Part shown: in pieces, positions 1 to 8,890 of the stretch
Layout of the letters: every line of letters starts with the position of its first letter
Numbering within the stretch: position 1 is the stretch's first letter
Source of the DNA: Akkermansiaceae bacterium UBA2381
Lineage (GTDB): Bacteria > Verrucomicrobiota > Verrucomicrobiia > Verrucomicrobiales > DEV007
Assembly: GCA_002344215.1 (NCBI GenBank)
Contig: DDSV01000006.1
Location: forward strand, 11,574 to 75,573
Direction of reading: 5' to 3'
DNA length: 64,000 bases
Notes under the pieces: generated by a model
What the model was told of the DNA's origin: nothing
The model's database searches: none
The model's input: the letters and a program-made list of their open reading frames with translations, nothing else
Position numbers and translations under genes: made by a program

Positions 1-30
1 CGCCAGCTTTTGGTTGAAACGCATCACTTG

Positions 31-984
31 ATGGCGACCATCAGCACCATCATCCCGACGATAGGTCGCGTCGAGTCTTTGCGCGCCCTGCTGGAGTCCA
101 TCCTCCGGCAAACGCGACGGCCGGATGAGATTCTAGTCGCCGACGGGAGCGACGATGGCGCCATCGCCGCCCTGATTGCAGAACCGGAATGGATCGCAGA
201 GGGCTTGAAGATCACTCATCTGAAAGTCAGCCCGCCCAATGCCGTCCGCCAGAGAGAGGCCGCGATCGCTCGCGCGAACGGAGACTATCTCTTCCTGCTG
301 GATGACGACGTCGTCCTCGATCCGGATTGCCTCGCGAACATGGCCGACTTGCTGGATGCGAAGCCCGAGCTCAGCGCCGTCACCGCGGATTTCAGCAATC
401 ATACCTGGTCGAATCCCACCAAACTCTGGCGTTGTTACCTGTGGCTTTTTCATGGGGTCGGCAAAGGCGAATGGCAGGGGCGTGTCATCGGTCCGCTCCT
501 TCGCTACGGCTACAATCCGAGTCCGACGGAACCCATGCCCATGCAGTGGCTCGGGGCCGGCAATTCCCTCATCCGCCGCAGCGCCTACGATGCTGTCGAT
601 GGTTTCTCCGATTTCTTCCTCCATCGCTGTACCATGAACGAGGACGTCGATCTGGGTTTGAAACTCAGTCGCCAGGGTCCCATCCTCTTGCATCCCGGGG
701 CGCGCCTCGCCCACCATCATGCGCCGGGCGGGAGGGTTAGTATCCAGGACGCGGCGGAGGACGACATTTATAATCGTTACATGGTGCTGCGTCGCACGTG
801 CCAACTCCCCCGATTCAACGCCTGGCAACTGGCCGCCACCTACACACTCTTGGAAATCATCAGCAATCTGTTAGGCGGAATTCGGCGCTGGCGTTTCGAC
901 GGTTTTGTGACGCGCAGCATCGGAAGGCTGAAAGGACTGGCCCGCGCCTTTCGGCAAACAGACTCGACCCATTCAATATCTTGA
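31..984 (+). CDS. Family 2 glycosyltransferase
   Basis: Predicted cytoplasmic GT-A glycosyltransferase (317 aa) that transfers a sugar from a nucleotide-sugar donor during surface-polysaccharide assembly. The N-terminus is a typical GT2 beta-alpha start (TISTIIPTIGR), followed by a metal-binding DDD triad at residues 91-93 in LLDDDVVLDP. A later MNEDVDLGLKL segment matches the acidic base region. The ATG at 31 is preferred; an in-frame TTG at 10 would add seven residues and cannot be excluded because the upstream context is cut off. The stop overlaps the next gene by four bases (TTGA). Donor and acceptor cannot be told from sequence. Confidence 0.9.
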   Translation: MATISTIIPTIGRVESLRALLESILRQTRRPDEILVADGSDDGAIAALIAEPEWIAEGLKITHLKVSPPNAVRQREAAIARANGDYLFLLDDDVVLDPDCLANMADLLDAKPELSAVTADFSNHTWSNPTKLWRCYLWLFHGVGKGEWQGRVIGPLLRYGYNPSPTEPMPMQWLGAGNSLIRRSAYDAVDGFSDFFLHRCTMNEDVDLGLKLSRQGPILLHPGARLAHHHAPGGRVSIQDAAEDDIYNRYMVLRRTCQLPRFNAWQLAATYTLLEIISNLLGGIRRWRFDGFVTRSIGRLKGLARAFRQTDSTHSIS

Positions 985-1835
985 TCAATCGGTATATATC
1001 CATCCTCAAAAAGCACGAACATCCGGTGCGATTTGTTCTGGCACGTCTGTTGGTCTTGTCCGGCTTGTGCCGATTTTTCACTATTCCTCAAAACGGGTAT
1101 AGAATCCGCTTCCATCCTGCGAACCTCCCGACCAATCTCTGGATTAACCCCTGCAATCGGGAAGATGCACTTTCCTTTTTTAATGCTTATCTGAAGTCGG
1201 GAGATCGCGTCATCGACGTCGGCGCGAACATCGGAGACACGGTCTTGACATCGTCGGTTAGAGTGGGGCCTACCGGTCACGTGACGGGGATCGAAGCGCA
1301 TCCCCGAACCTTTTCCTTCCTTGCCGAGAACATCGCGTTGAACGAGGCGACAAACGTAACCCTGATTCATTCTGCGGCCGGGGATCAAAAGGGAACGGTG
1401 AATTTTTCGGACAGCCGTTATGACGACATGAATCAGGTTAATCATGGCGATCTGGAAGTTCCGGTCCGCCCATTAGATGACTTGATTGAAAGCCCTGATT
1501 CTATCGCGTTACTGAAAATCGACGTGGAAGGATATGAGTTGCCCGTCTTTCGCGGAGCCAGGCGCATCCTCTCCCAGGCGGAGTGTATCTATTTCGAGGC
1601 TGGGGAGACCATGTGCAGGGACTTCGGATACGAAGTCGATGATCTATTGCAGGCTGCGACAGACAATGGATTCGAACTTTATGTTCACGAGTTAGGGACC
1701 GTCCTGACGACGATCAAATCCGGGCAGTCCTTCATCCCCTACCGCAACATCGTAGGTTGCCGCGATTCGCGTGTGTTGTTCCAAAGAACCGGATGGTCGC
1801 TGACTGATTTGCCCAAAAGTCTCAACAAATTTTGA
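981..1835 (+). CDS. FkbM family methyltransferase
   Basis: SAM-dependent O-methyltransferase of the FkbM family (284 aa), probably methylating a sugar hydroxyl of the polysaccharide made by this cluster. Motif I (VIDVGANIGDTVL) is at residues 77-89, and the FkbM hallmark LLKIDVEGYELPVFRGA follows further on. The open frame extends upstream to about 798, but that part is a shadow of the preceding glycosyltransferase. The TTG at 981 overlaps the upstream TGA as TTGA, and the same TTGA junction is used at the next gene, so a translationally coupled TTG start is chosen. FkbM families act on many acceptors; the substrate here is inferred only from context. Confidence 0.88.
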   Translation: MINRYISILKKHEHPVRFVLARLLVLSGLCRFFTIPQNGYRIRFHPANLPTNLWINPCNREDALSFFNAYLKSGDRVIDVGANIGDTVLTSSVRVGPTGHVTGIEAHPRTFSFLAENIALNEATNVTLIHSAAGDQKGTVNFSDSRYDDMNQVNHGDLEVPVRPLDDLIESPDSIALLKIDVEGYELPVFRGARRILSQAECIYFEAGETMCRDFGYEVDDLLQAATDNGFELYVHELGTVLTTIKSGQSFIPYRNIVGCRDSRVLFQRTGWSLTDLPKSLNKF

Positions 1836-2752
1836 AAGCTCCCATTTCCGTCATCGTAACCGCTTACCGTCGGATCGACCAAACGATCACGACTCTCGGC
1901 CGGATTTTGCGGAGCGATCCCGCGCCTTCTGAAGTCATCGTGCATATCGACGGAAATCAGTCGGAGACTCTCGAACGCCTTCGTTCCGAATTCCCACAGG
2001 TCAAATACCTCTTCAGCACGGAGAACCAGGGTCCTGGAGGTGGAAGAAATCTGTTAATCAAGGCGGCAACCCACGAGATGGTCGCGAGTTTCGACGACGA
2101 TTCTTACCCTCTTGATCCAGACTATTTCGCACGAGTCATCGATGTATCCGAACGCGAGCCGGACGCATCCATCATCGCGGCCGAGGTTGTTCACGCTGGG
2201 GAAACAATCCCGGAGTCTCACGACACGGAAGAATGGGTTTCTGATTTCATCGGCGGTGGATGCATCTATCGCCGGTCGGTATTTATTCAAACGACCGGCT
2301 ATGTTCCCCTTCCCACTGCGTACGGAATGGAGGAGGTCGATCTCGCACTCCGGCTGCATGCCAGCGGTAAACGGATTCTAAAATCCAGTCAACTTCGCGT
2401 CTTTCATGACACGGATCTATCTCATCATGCCGCTCCTTCCATCACTGCCGCCAGCATCCGCAATCTGGCCCTGCTGACCTTTCTGCGTTATCCCTATCGG
2501 CTCTGGGCGCTCGGAGCCGCCCAGGTTTTGAATCGGCTTCTTTGGCTCGGTCGACACGGGCGCTGGCGCGGCATCCTGACAGGACTATTCAGCATACCGC
2601 AGGCAATGTTTCAACTCCGCCTGTATATCAAGCGATTGCCACCCGGCTCCATTAGATCATATTTGAAACTGAGGCGCACCTCAGTCCCAGTGGAGCAAAA
2701 CGGTCTCGAACTAAATGAAGAGACTTCGTTTTCGGTTGATCTAAATCAATGA
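1832..2752 (+). CDS. Family 2 glycosyltransferase
   Basis: GT-A fold glycosyltransferase (306 aa). It has the N-terminal ISVIVTAYRR strand, a DDD motif at residues 88-90 (ASFDDDSYPLDP) and a GMEEVDLALRL segment typical of the rhamnosyl-transferase-like GT2 group. The TTG start overlaps the preceding stop (TTGA), repeating the coupling seen one gene upstream. Its own stop overlaps the ATG of the acyltransferase (ATGA). The C-terminus is basic with a hydrophobic stretch, compatible with membrane association. It probably adds one residue of the repeat unit; specificity is unknown. Confidence 0.9.
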   Translation: MKAPISVIVTAYRRIDQTITTLGRILRSDPAPSEVIVHIDGNQSETLERLRSEFPQVKYLFSTENQGPGGGRNLLIKAATHEMVASFDDDSYPLDPDYFARVIDVSEREPDASIIAAEVVHAGETIPESHDTEEWVSDFIGGGCIYRRSVFIQTTGYVPLPTAYGMEEVDLALRLHASGKRILKSSQLRVFHDTDLSHHAAPSITAASIRNLALLTFLRYPYRLWALGAAQVLNRLLWLGRHGRWRGILTGLFSIPQAMFQLRLYIKRLPPGSIRSYLKLRRTSVPVEQNGLELNEETSFSVDLNQ

Positions 2753-3891
2753 GCGGGTGCACTATCAATCTCCGCTGTTTGGATGTATTGCGTGGGCTAC
2801 TCGCTACCTATGTCCTCTTGGGTCACTGTCGATGGCTGCTTTGGTGTGGACACACGGAATGGCTGGCGTCCTCTCCTGCGCCATGGGAGTTGCCAATCGG
2901 TTATGCGTCAGCACTTTTTCGGTTCGGGCACGAAGCTGTGATTGTTTTTTTTGTTCTCAGCGGATTCTTTATTCACCTGCGATCCGCTCGTCAGTTAATC
3001 TCCGGTAGGATTCCCCGCTACTCGGCGTGGAAATTCTATAGACGTCGCTGGCATCGCCTAGCTGCCCCGTATTATACTGCGCTCCTATTGACGTGCGTAC
3101 TGGATCTTTTAGGAAGGTATTGGTTTCCGAACCTGTATTTCGGGCAGAGCGGAGATGCCCTTCTTGACTCAAATTTTGCGCGAAAAGACTTCAGTCCGGC
3201 CGCTGTTTTTCCGGGATTGCTCCTCCTGCCGTCTACTTTGGGCAAAGATTTTGGAAGTAACGGCCCTCTATGGTCTATCGCCTTTGAGGCAGTGTTTTAT
3301 CTTGCTTACCCGATTTGGTTACGTATTCGGTGTTTCGGATTACTCCCCTCTGTCGGGATCGGGTGCTTGACTAGTGCCGCCGGGATGATTTTTGGTAACG
3401 GGTCCGCTTTCGCTCAGATCGCAATCCTGTATCCTCTCTGGTTAGCTGGAGCATTTCTGGCAGAGGCCGTCATCAGAGGGAACTCTCGGATGCCAGGATG
3501 GGGCGCACTTCTACTACTTATTCCCGCGTCCTGTCTCATGGTATCAGGAATTGCCGCCACTCCTTTGATCACTACTCTCATCTTGAATATGATCGGCGCT
3601 TTAGCCATAGTGGCAGTAGCAGTGTATTCGCCTCCCGTTTGGATGGAGCAGTCCCTCTTCCGGGCTTTTGAGTATCTCGGAGTTCGTTCGTATACCCTCT
3701 ACATTGTTCACTTCCCAATCATCGTGCTCATGTGTGCTATTTTTATTCAAGTCAACGGAACTCGGCCCGTGCATGGATGGTATGCATTGGGTGGGGCGTC
3801 AATTGCTATCATTCTCAGTCTCGGCATTTATCACCTCGTCGAACGGAAATTTTCGCATTCCCGCCTCAGGCTGGATCCCCACGATGCCTAA
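2749..3891 (+). CDS. Acyltransferase family 3 membrane protein (OafA/YrhL-like)
   Basis: Integral inner-membrane O-acyltransferase (380 aa) of the acyltransferase-3 family, which acetylates or otherwise acylates sugars of surface polysaccharides. The N-terminal RCLDVLRGLLATYVLLGH segment carries the family's conserved R and H residues. It is followed by about ten hydrophobic segments, the VIVFFVLSGFFI stretch, GPLWSIAFEAVFYLAYP near residue 180, and SYTLYIVHFPIIV near the C-terminus. Length matches the stand-alone form without a periplasmic SGNH domain. It is coupled to the upstream gene by an ATGA overlap and shares eight bases with the downstream glycosyltransferase. Confidence 0.9.
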   Translation: MSGCTINLRCLDVLRGLLATYVLLGHCRWLLWCGHTEWLASSPAPWELPIGYASALFRFGHEAVIVFFVLSGFFIHLRSARQLISGRIPRYSAWKFYRRRWHRLAAPYYTALLLTCVLDLLGRYWFPNLYFGQSGDALLDSNFARKDFSPAAVFPGLLLLPSTLGKDFGSNGPLWSIAFEAVFYLAYPIWLRIRCFGLLPSVGIGCLTSAAGMIFGNGSAFAQIAILYPLWLAGAFLAEAVIRGNSRMPGWGALLLLIPASCLMVSGIAATPLITTLILNMIGALAIVAVAVYSPPVWMEQSLFRAFEYLGVRSYTLYIVHFPIIVLMCAIFIQVNGTRPVHGWYALGGASIAIILSLGIYHLVERKFSHSRLRLDPHDA

Positions 3892-5101
3892 TCCAGATCG
3901 CCCCTGGGCAAGCTGCCAACTCGGCGCGAGGGAGCACTATGCCATCCCCCGGGCTCTTCAATCTGTCGGGAAGCTTGATACCCTGATCACTGATACCTGG
4001 GTTCCCCCCGGCAGCTCCTGGCGACGCCTTCAGAAAAATCTCAGCGAACGCTTTCACCCGGAGATTCCGGAATCCCGTGTCTGCAGCTCGACATCGAGAT
4101 CCGTCGCATTCGAACTTTCTTCCCGTCTTCTTGGGTTTCAAGGATGGGAGCGAATGATCCGACGGAACCTTTGGTTTCAAAACCGGGCCGTGAAGACCTT
4201 AGAAACGAGATTTACCCGCGAACCCGGGCGGCAGTCTCGTGGAACATTGTTCTCCTTTAGCTACACGGCCCTCGAGCCGTTTCGATGGGCAAAGTCCCGC
4301 GGGTGGAAAACCATCCTGGGTCAAATCGATCCGGGAATCGGTGAAGAGAATCACATTCGCCGAATTCAACGGACGCACGAGGACGTTGAATTCCGATATC
4401 CATGCGCTCCTGCCGACTACTGGAACAATTGGCGCGAGGAATGCGGTCTCGCCGATACCATTGTCGTGAATTCCTGGTGGTCGAAGGAACGCTTGGTCGA
4501 GGTCGGTATTTCGCCGGATAAAATTGAGATCGTTCCTCTGGCCTACGATCCCCCACCCGAAAGCACCGACTTCTGTAGGATCTATCCCTCGCAGTTCAGT
4601 GCAACCCGTCCATTGCGAGTTCTTTTCCTCGGGCAGGTGAGTGCGAGGAAAGGCGTCGTGGAGCTCCTCGAATCAGCTCGTCTTCTCGCGGAAAGGCCCG
4701 TCGAATTCTGGATGGTTGGTCCGGAGGTTTTTACGATCCCCCGCGAGTTACGCGAACAGGCGACGGTGAAATGGATGGGAGCCGTTCCGCGCGGCAATAC
4801 CGCCGCGCTTTACAGGAATGCGGACCTCTTCCTCTTTCCGACCCACAGTGACGGATTCGGGTTAACACAACTTGAGGCACAGGCGTGGAGGCTGCCGCTG
4901 ATCGCCTCTCCATACTGCGGCAAGGTCGTTCAGCACGGAATCAATGGTCTTGAGCTGACTGAAGTGACCGCCGGGGCAATCGCTGAGGCCCTGAAGATCT
5001 GCCTCGATCACCCGGAACAACTTGCCGCCTGGTCGTCGCAAGCTGATGATCTCTCCGCCTACAGTATCGAACAACTTTCGAAACGCCTAATCTCTCTGTG
5101 A
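3884..5101 (+). CDS. Family 4 glycosyltransferase
   Basis: GT-B retaining glycosyltransferase (405 aa). The C-terminal half has the GT4 pattern: RPLRVLFLGQVSARKGVVEL opening the second Rossmann domain, and NADLFLFPTHSDGFGLTQLEAQ with the E-x7-E-type donor-binding motif. The N-terminal half (EHYAIPRALQSVGKLDTLITDTW) resembles enzymes that scan a membrane-linked acceptor. The frame is open upstream to 3668, but the ATG at 3884 avoids most overlap with the acyltransferase. Its stop overlaps the GTG of the polymerase gene. Sugar specificity is unknown. Confidence 0.88.
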   Translation: MPNPDRPWASCQLGAREHYAIPRALQSVGKLDTLITDTWVPPGSSWRRLQKNLSERFHPEIPESRVCSSTSRSVAFELSSRLLGFQGWERMIRRNLWFQNRAVKTLETRFTREPGRQSRGTLFSFSYTALEPFRWAKSRGWKTILGQIDPGIGEENHIRRIQRTHEDVEFRYPCAPADYWNNWREECGLADTIVVNSWWSKERLVEVGISPDKIEIVPLAYDPPPESTDFCRIYPSQFSATRPLRVLFLGQVSARKGVVELLESARLLAERPVEFWMVGPEVFTIPRELREQATVKWMGAVPRGNTAALYRNADLFLFPTHSDGFGLTQLEAQAWRLPLIASPYCGKVVQHGINGLELTEVTAGAIAEALKICLDHPEQLAAWSSQADDLSAYSIEQLSKRLISL

Positions 5102-6573
5102 TGATCCCGACACCGACAGAAGTATCCCCGGAGGATCTGGCAATTCCGGAAGCTCCCAAGATGCCGGAGGTAGACCGCCCCAGGGCGCAGGCCTTCGTCC
5201 CCTGGCGCTGGGATGTTCACCGGCGATTGGGACTCTGCGCTGCGATGGCCGGTACACTCGTCGCCATCATCCTGGTTCCGAAATATTGTGACGTCCCGGG
5301 TCGCCTGACGTGGGCGGCACTGGCCATGTCCCTGGGCCTGCTCGCCGTGCCTCTGCGAGTGATGTTCAAGTCTCCCGGCTCGATCCTTCACCCCGTTGTT
5401 GTCACTGCCGCCGCTCCGGTCTACTGGCTGCTTCTCGATCTGATTCAGGGCACCTACGGGCTGGGTGCAATCACCCAGCCCGTCGTACGATTCGCGTTCC
5501 TCGCCATCGGGCTGTTCTCGGCCTCGGTCTGGTTGGCCAGCTTCGCCCGGCCCCGACGCATCCCCGGATTGATCAAGGGGGCCGCGACGATCGCGTTGAG
5601 CGCGTCCACCCTCTACGGAATCGGAGTGGTGGCTTTCATCCTTGCCTTTCTTCGCTTCGCCATTCCCGCCGAATTCAATCCCGGGGTGATGCTGGCGGCG
5701 TTCAGCGACAACCGTTGGGCCGCGCCTTGGTCGAGAGGTTCCCTCGGGGGGTGGGATGCGTTTCTGGATCACCTCAGCTACTTCGGGTATATATTACCGC
5801 CCATTACTGCCTTTCTCGCCCGTCGGAAGGGCCTCTTCCACTGGAGGACTCTTGTCCTGCTCGCCTTCACACTCATTATCCTCGCGCTCTTTTCGACAGG
5901 AGGAGGGCGACGCATCATCGGGGTGATGGCAGGCAGTGGTCTCGTAGTGTGGCTCTTAAGCTCCCGCCGTCCCAGTCGAAAGGATTTTTTGGTTCTTGGC
6001 GCTCTCGGTGCCGGACTGCTGATGTTTATGCAATCCATGCTCGTCTATCGAGGTGTCGGGATCACTGCTGCGTTCGCAGAAGAAGCCGTAGTCGACGAAG
6101 AGGATGAACCCGAACAATTGCGCGTCGACGACAATTTTCTCCGGCTCACCCAGGTGATTCACATCATCCCCAATCTTCATCCGCATACCGGGCTGGAATA
6201 TGTACTGTGGGTGGCAGTTCGCCCCGTCCCACGGGTCCTCTGGCCCGGAAAACCCCTAGATCCCGGCTTTGATTTACCCTCCTTTCAAGGAATGCGGGGG
6301 GTTTCCCTCTCAATGTCTCTGGTGGGAGAACTCTATATGGCCTTCGGGTTTCTTGGCTGTGTCGGCGGCGGATTGTTGATGGGCTATCTGGCCAATAGCC
6401 TGGCTCAACTGTTGTCGCGGGGGGCGACACCCGGCGCTTTGATCATTTTCGGCGGCAGCCTGTTGGCTCTGTTTGCCGGGATGCGGTCCGGGATTGAATT
6501 GATCCTGATGAGCTATGGCGTGCTCGCCTGGATTTCACTGGCGTGGGTTCTTCGTAAAGCCAGGATGCAGTAA
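5098..6573 (+). CDS. Oligosaccharide repeat-unit polymerase candidate (Wzy-like)
   Basis: Multi-pass membrane protein (491 aa) with about 12 predicted hydrophobic segments and a large periplasmic loop around residues 310-370, the layout of Wzy-type polymerases that join lipid-linked repeat units. No short diagnostic motif exists for this group, so the call rests on topology, length and position among glycosyltransferases. The first two codons are GTG ATG: a GTG start at 5098 gives a GTGA overlap with the upstream stop, while ATG at 5101 overlaps by one base. An acidic patch (EEAVVDEEDEPEQ) precedes the presumed active loop. An EpsG or WaaL-like role is an alternative. Confidence 0.72.
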   Translation: MMIPTPTEVSPEDLAIPEAPKMPEVDRPRAQAFVPWRWDVHRRLGLCAAMAGTLVAIILVPKYCDVPGRLTWAALAMSLGLLAVPLRVMFKSPGSILHPVVVTAAAPVYWLLLDLIQGTYGLGAITQPVVRFAFLAIGLFSASVWLASFARPRRIPGLIKGAATIALSASTLYGIGVVAFILAFLRFAIPAEFNPGVMLAAFSDNRWAAPWSRGSLGGWDAFLDHLSYFGYILPPITAFLARRKGLFHWRTLVLLAFTLIILALFSTGGGRRIIGVMAGSGLVVWLLSSRRPSRKDFLVLGALGAGLLMFMQSMLVYRGVGITAAFAEEAVVDEEDEPEQLRVDDNFLRLTQVIHIIPNLHPHTGLEYVLWVAVRPVPRVLWPGKPLDPGFDLPSFQGMRGVSLSMSLVGELYMAFGFLGCVGGGLLMGYLANSLAQLLSRGATPGALIIFGGSLLALFAGMRSGIELILMSYGVLAWISLAWVLRKARMQ

Positions 6574-6626
6574 TAGATTGGTTGATCCCTTCAAGACCAA
6601 GGCACTCTAATCGAATAATTGATTCA

Positions 6627-7556
6627 ATGAATACTGAAAACAAACTCCCCGAGGGCTTCGCCAGCCCGACCGCACTACCCGAAAATTCCAAGGACACCGA
6701 CTGGCAAGAGAAAAACCAGGCATGGTGGGAAAACAACCCGATGCGATATGATTGGAACGAGGGCATCCCCGCAGGGGCCTTCAGCCGCGCGTTCTACGAG
6801 GAAATCGACAAGCGGTTCTTCAACGATGCGGCCCGCTACATGCCGCCGAAGGAGTCTCCCTTTGATGAGATTCTACCCTTCCACGAATTGCCAGAACTTG
6901 ATGTTCTGGAAATCGGAGTCGGAAACGGAAGTCACGCCCAACTGATCGCCCCGCACTCCAGGACCTACACCGGAGTGGACCTGACGGACTACGCTGTGAA
7001 AAGCACAATCACCCGATTCGAACTTTTTCATATCGAGGGAAAAATCCTTCCCATGGACGCAGAGGAGATGGCGTTTCCAAACGAATCCTTCGACCTAATC
7101 TGGACATGGGGCGTCATCCATCACTCTGCAAATACGGGGCGAATTCTCTCCGAAATGTATCGAGTCCTTAGACCTGGAGGGAGAGCGGTGGTGATGGTCT
7201 ATCATCGGAGTTTCCTCTACTACTATATCACGACTGCTCTGATCCGCGGGATTCTGGCCGGGGGGTTCTTTCGGGGGAAATCACTGCACGATCTGGTACA
7301 ACTGCATACTGACGGGGCAATCGCTCGATTTTATCGCCCCTGGGAATGGCAGTCTCTCATCTCAAAGCACGGATTTCATTTGATCGATCAGCGCATCAAA
7401 GGTCAGAAATCGGAAATATTCCCAATACCCGCGTCGAAACTCAAGGGCCGCTTGATGGACATTACGCCTAACTGCATCAGTCGATTCATTCTGAATACAT
7501 GCCGCCAGGGATCTTTCCTGATCACGACGATACAAAAACCCGGAATCGGAAACTGA
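6627..7556 (+). CDS. Class I SAM-dependent methyltransferase
   Basis: Cytoplasmic methyltransferase (309 aa) of the Methyltransf_11/25 type. Motif I is VLEIGVGNGSHAQLIAP, the acidic motif II region is YTGVDLTDYAV, and the post-motif segment is WTWGVIHHSANTGRILSEMYRVLRPGG. The C-terminal 100 residues are not typical of the core fold and may bind the sugar or lipid acceptor. The ATG at 6627 is chosen over an in-frame ATG at 6582 because the upstream residues look non-coding; no clear Shine-Dalgarno sequence is visible at either. Its place among glycosyltransferases suggests sugar methylation. Confidence 0.85.
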   Translation: MNTENKLPEGFASPTALPENSKDTDWQEKNQAWWENNPMRYDWNEGIPAGAFSRAFYEEIDKRFFNDAARYMPPKESPFDEILPFHELPELDVLEIGVGNGSHAQLIAPHSRTYTGVDLTDYAVKSTITRFELFHIEGKILPMDAEEMAFPNESFDLIWTWGVIHHSANTGRILSEMYRVLRPGGRAVVMVYHRSFLYYYITTALIRGILAGGFFRGKSLHDLVQLHTDGAIARFYRPWEWQSLISKHGFHLIDQRIKGQKSEIFPIPASKLKGRLMDITPNCISRFILNTCRQGSFLITTIQKPGIGN

Positions 7557-7575
7557 AAAGGAAGAACACAAGGTC

Positions 7576-8661
7576 GTGATAAAGAAGGAAATCGCTGTTG
7601 TTACTCACTTCTCCTCGCCCTATCAAGTGAGTCTCTTCAATGAGATAGAACGGCTTCGCCCCAACTCACTGAAGGTCTACTATCTTCACCGCTCTCACTC
7701 GTCCCGGAGCTGGAGCGAATCAATTATCAAACATGAAGCAAGATTTCTCGGGGATGGTGATCTAGTGCTGAAGGAAGCCGTATCCGATTTCCGAGATTCG
7801 AGACTCGCTGTTTTCAATTTTTATACTGAAGCACCCGTGCCTGAATTGCTGAACCTGAGAGTTCGTTCCAAGCAACCCTGGACCTTTTGGGGCGAGCGCG
7901 CCGGGTACAGAAACAAGACCCTGGGAAGCCTCGCAAGACGCTGGCGCCTGCAGCATCTGCACTCTGGGAAAAGTCCAATCTGGGGGATAGGTGAATGGGC
8001 TGTAACCGCCTACAGGTCCGAATTCGGAGTGAATCGTCACTATGTGAACCTTCCCTACTTCTCCGATTTATCCCGATTCGAGAACGGCGGAAAGAAGGCA
8101 AATGAGTCCGAAATCGTATTCCTTTACTCGGGTAGCCTCAGTCGCCGGAAGGGTGTGGACCTGCTGGCAAAGGCCTTTTTGCGTCTGGCCCGAGACAACC
8201 CACAAGCACGCCTGCGCATCATGGGACATGGACCACTGGAAACAAGGATGACGACGGTGCTCCACCCCGTACTCTCCCAGGTGGACTTTCTTGGATTTCG
8301 GGACTGGGATGATCTTCCCGAGGTGTACTCGAGTGCAGATGTGCTTTGTGCTCCCTCTCGCCACGACGGATGGGGTCTGGTGATTCCGGAAGGACTAGCT
8401 TCCGGTTTACCCGTGATTGGAACAGACCGTATGGGCGCGGCACTGGAGTTCATTGAAACCGGAAAGAACGGGTGGCTTATTCCGGGAGGTAATGGAAACG
8501 CTCTGGAGGAAGCCTTGCGTGAGGCGATTTCACTGACCGATGAAAAACGCTGCAGCTTGTCCTCTTCAGCCCGGGTTTCCGTGCAGGAGCACACCCTCGA
8601 GAACGGTGCCCTCAGATTTCTCGCTGCGGCGGACGATGCGATGTCGAACTGGCACTCTTAG
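7576..8661 (+). CDS. Family 4 glycosyltransferase
   Basis: GT-B glycosyltransferase (361 aa). The second domain begins at IVFLYSGSLSRRKGVDLLAKAF and contains YSSADVLCAPSRHDGWGLVIPEGLASG, the GT4 signature with the two donor-binding glutamates, then GKNGWLIPGGN. The N-terminal domain (IAVVTHFSSPYQVSLFNEIERL) resembles GT4 enzymes of capsule and O-antigen clusters. The GTG start at 7576 is preceded by a purine-rich stretch (gaaaaggaag). The TAG stop is also part of the left inverted repeat of the short element that follows, so that element abuts or has replaced the original 3' end. Confidence 0.88.
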   Translation: MIKKEIAVVTHFSSPYQVSLFNEIERLRPNSLKVYYLHRSHSSRSWSESIIKHEARFLGDGDLVLKEAVSDFRDSRLAVFNFYTEAPVPELLNLRVRSKQPWTFWGERAGYRNKTLGSLARRWRLQHLHSGKSPIWGIGEWAVTAYRSEFGVNRHYVNLPYFSDLSRFENGGKKANESEIVFLYSGSLSRRKGVDLLAKAFLRLARDNPQARLRIMGHGPLETRMTTVLHPVLSQVDFLGFRDWDDLPEVYSSADVLCAPSRHDGWGLVIPEGLASGLPVIGTDRMGAALEFIETGKNGWLIPGGNGNALEEALREAISLTDEKRCSLSSSARVSVQEHTLENGALRFLAAADDAMSNWHS

Positions 8662-8886
8662 GAGCCTGGGGAAAAAACCTGCAACGAAAAACCTGTTGAA
8701 ATTCGGCTGGGGACGATTGCGGCAATAGCCGGAATGCGATTATACCGGTCCGTTTACCTGCGGACCCTCTTACGCCTAGCTTCGCTGCTCCTTTGGTCAT
8801 GTTGCTGGTGCCGCTTGCTCGTCGCGCCTTATCAGACTGAGAAATGATTCGCAGTTTTTATTCCCGTCTCTTTTAACAGGCTCCTA
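8659..8886 (+). mobile_element. Short TIR element or IS remnant between genes
   Basis: A 228-bp non-coding stretch is bounded by perfect 10-bp inverted repeats: taggagcctg at 8659-8668 and caggctccta at 8877-8886. Similarity continues imperfectly inward as A-rich sequence on the left and its T-rich complement on the right. No transposase frame is recognisable inside, and no clear target duplication is seen. It ends four bases before the asnB start codon. This fits a MITE or the ends of an internally deleted insertion sequence. A chance repeat is less likely because both copies lie at the exact gene borders, but the call is tentative. Confidence 0.4.
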
Positions 8887-8890
8887 GAAC

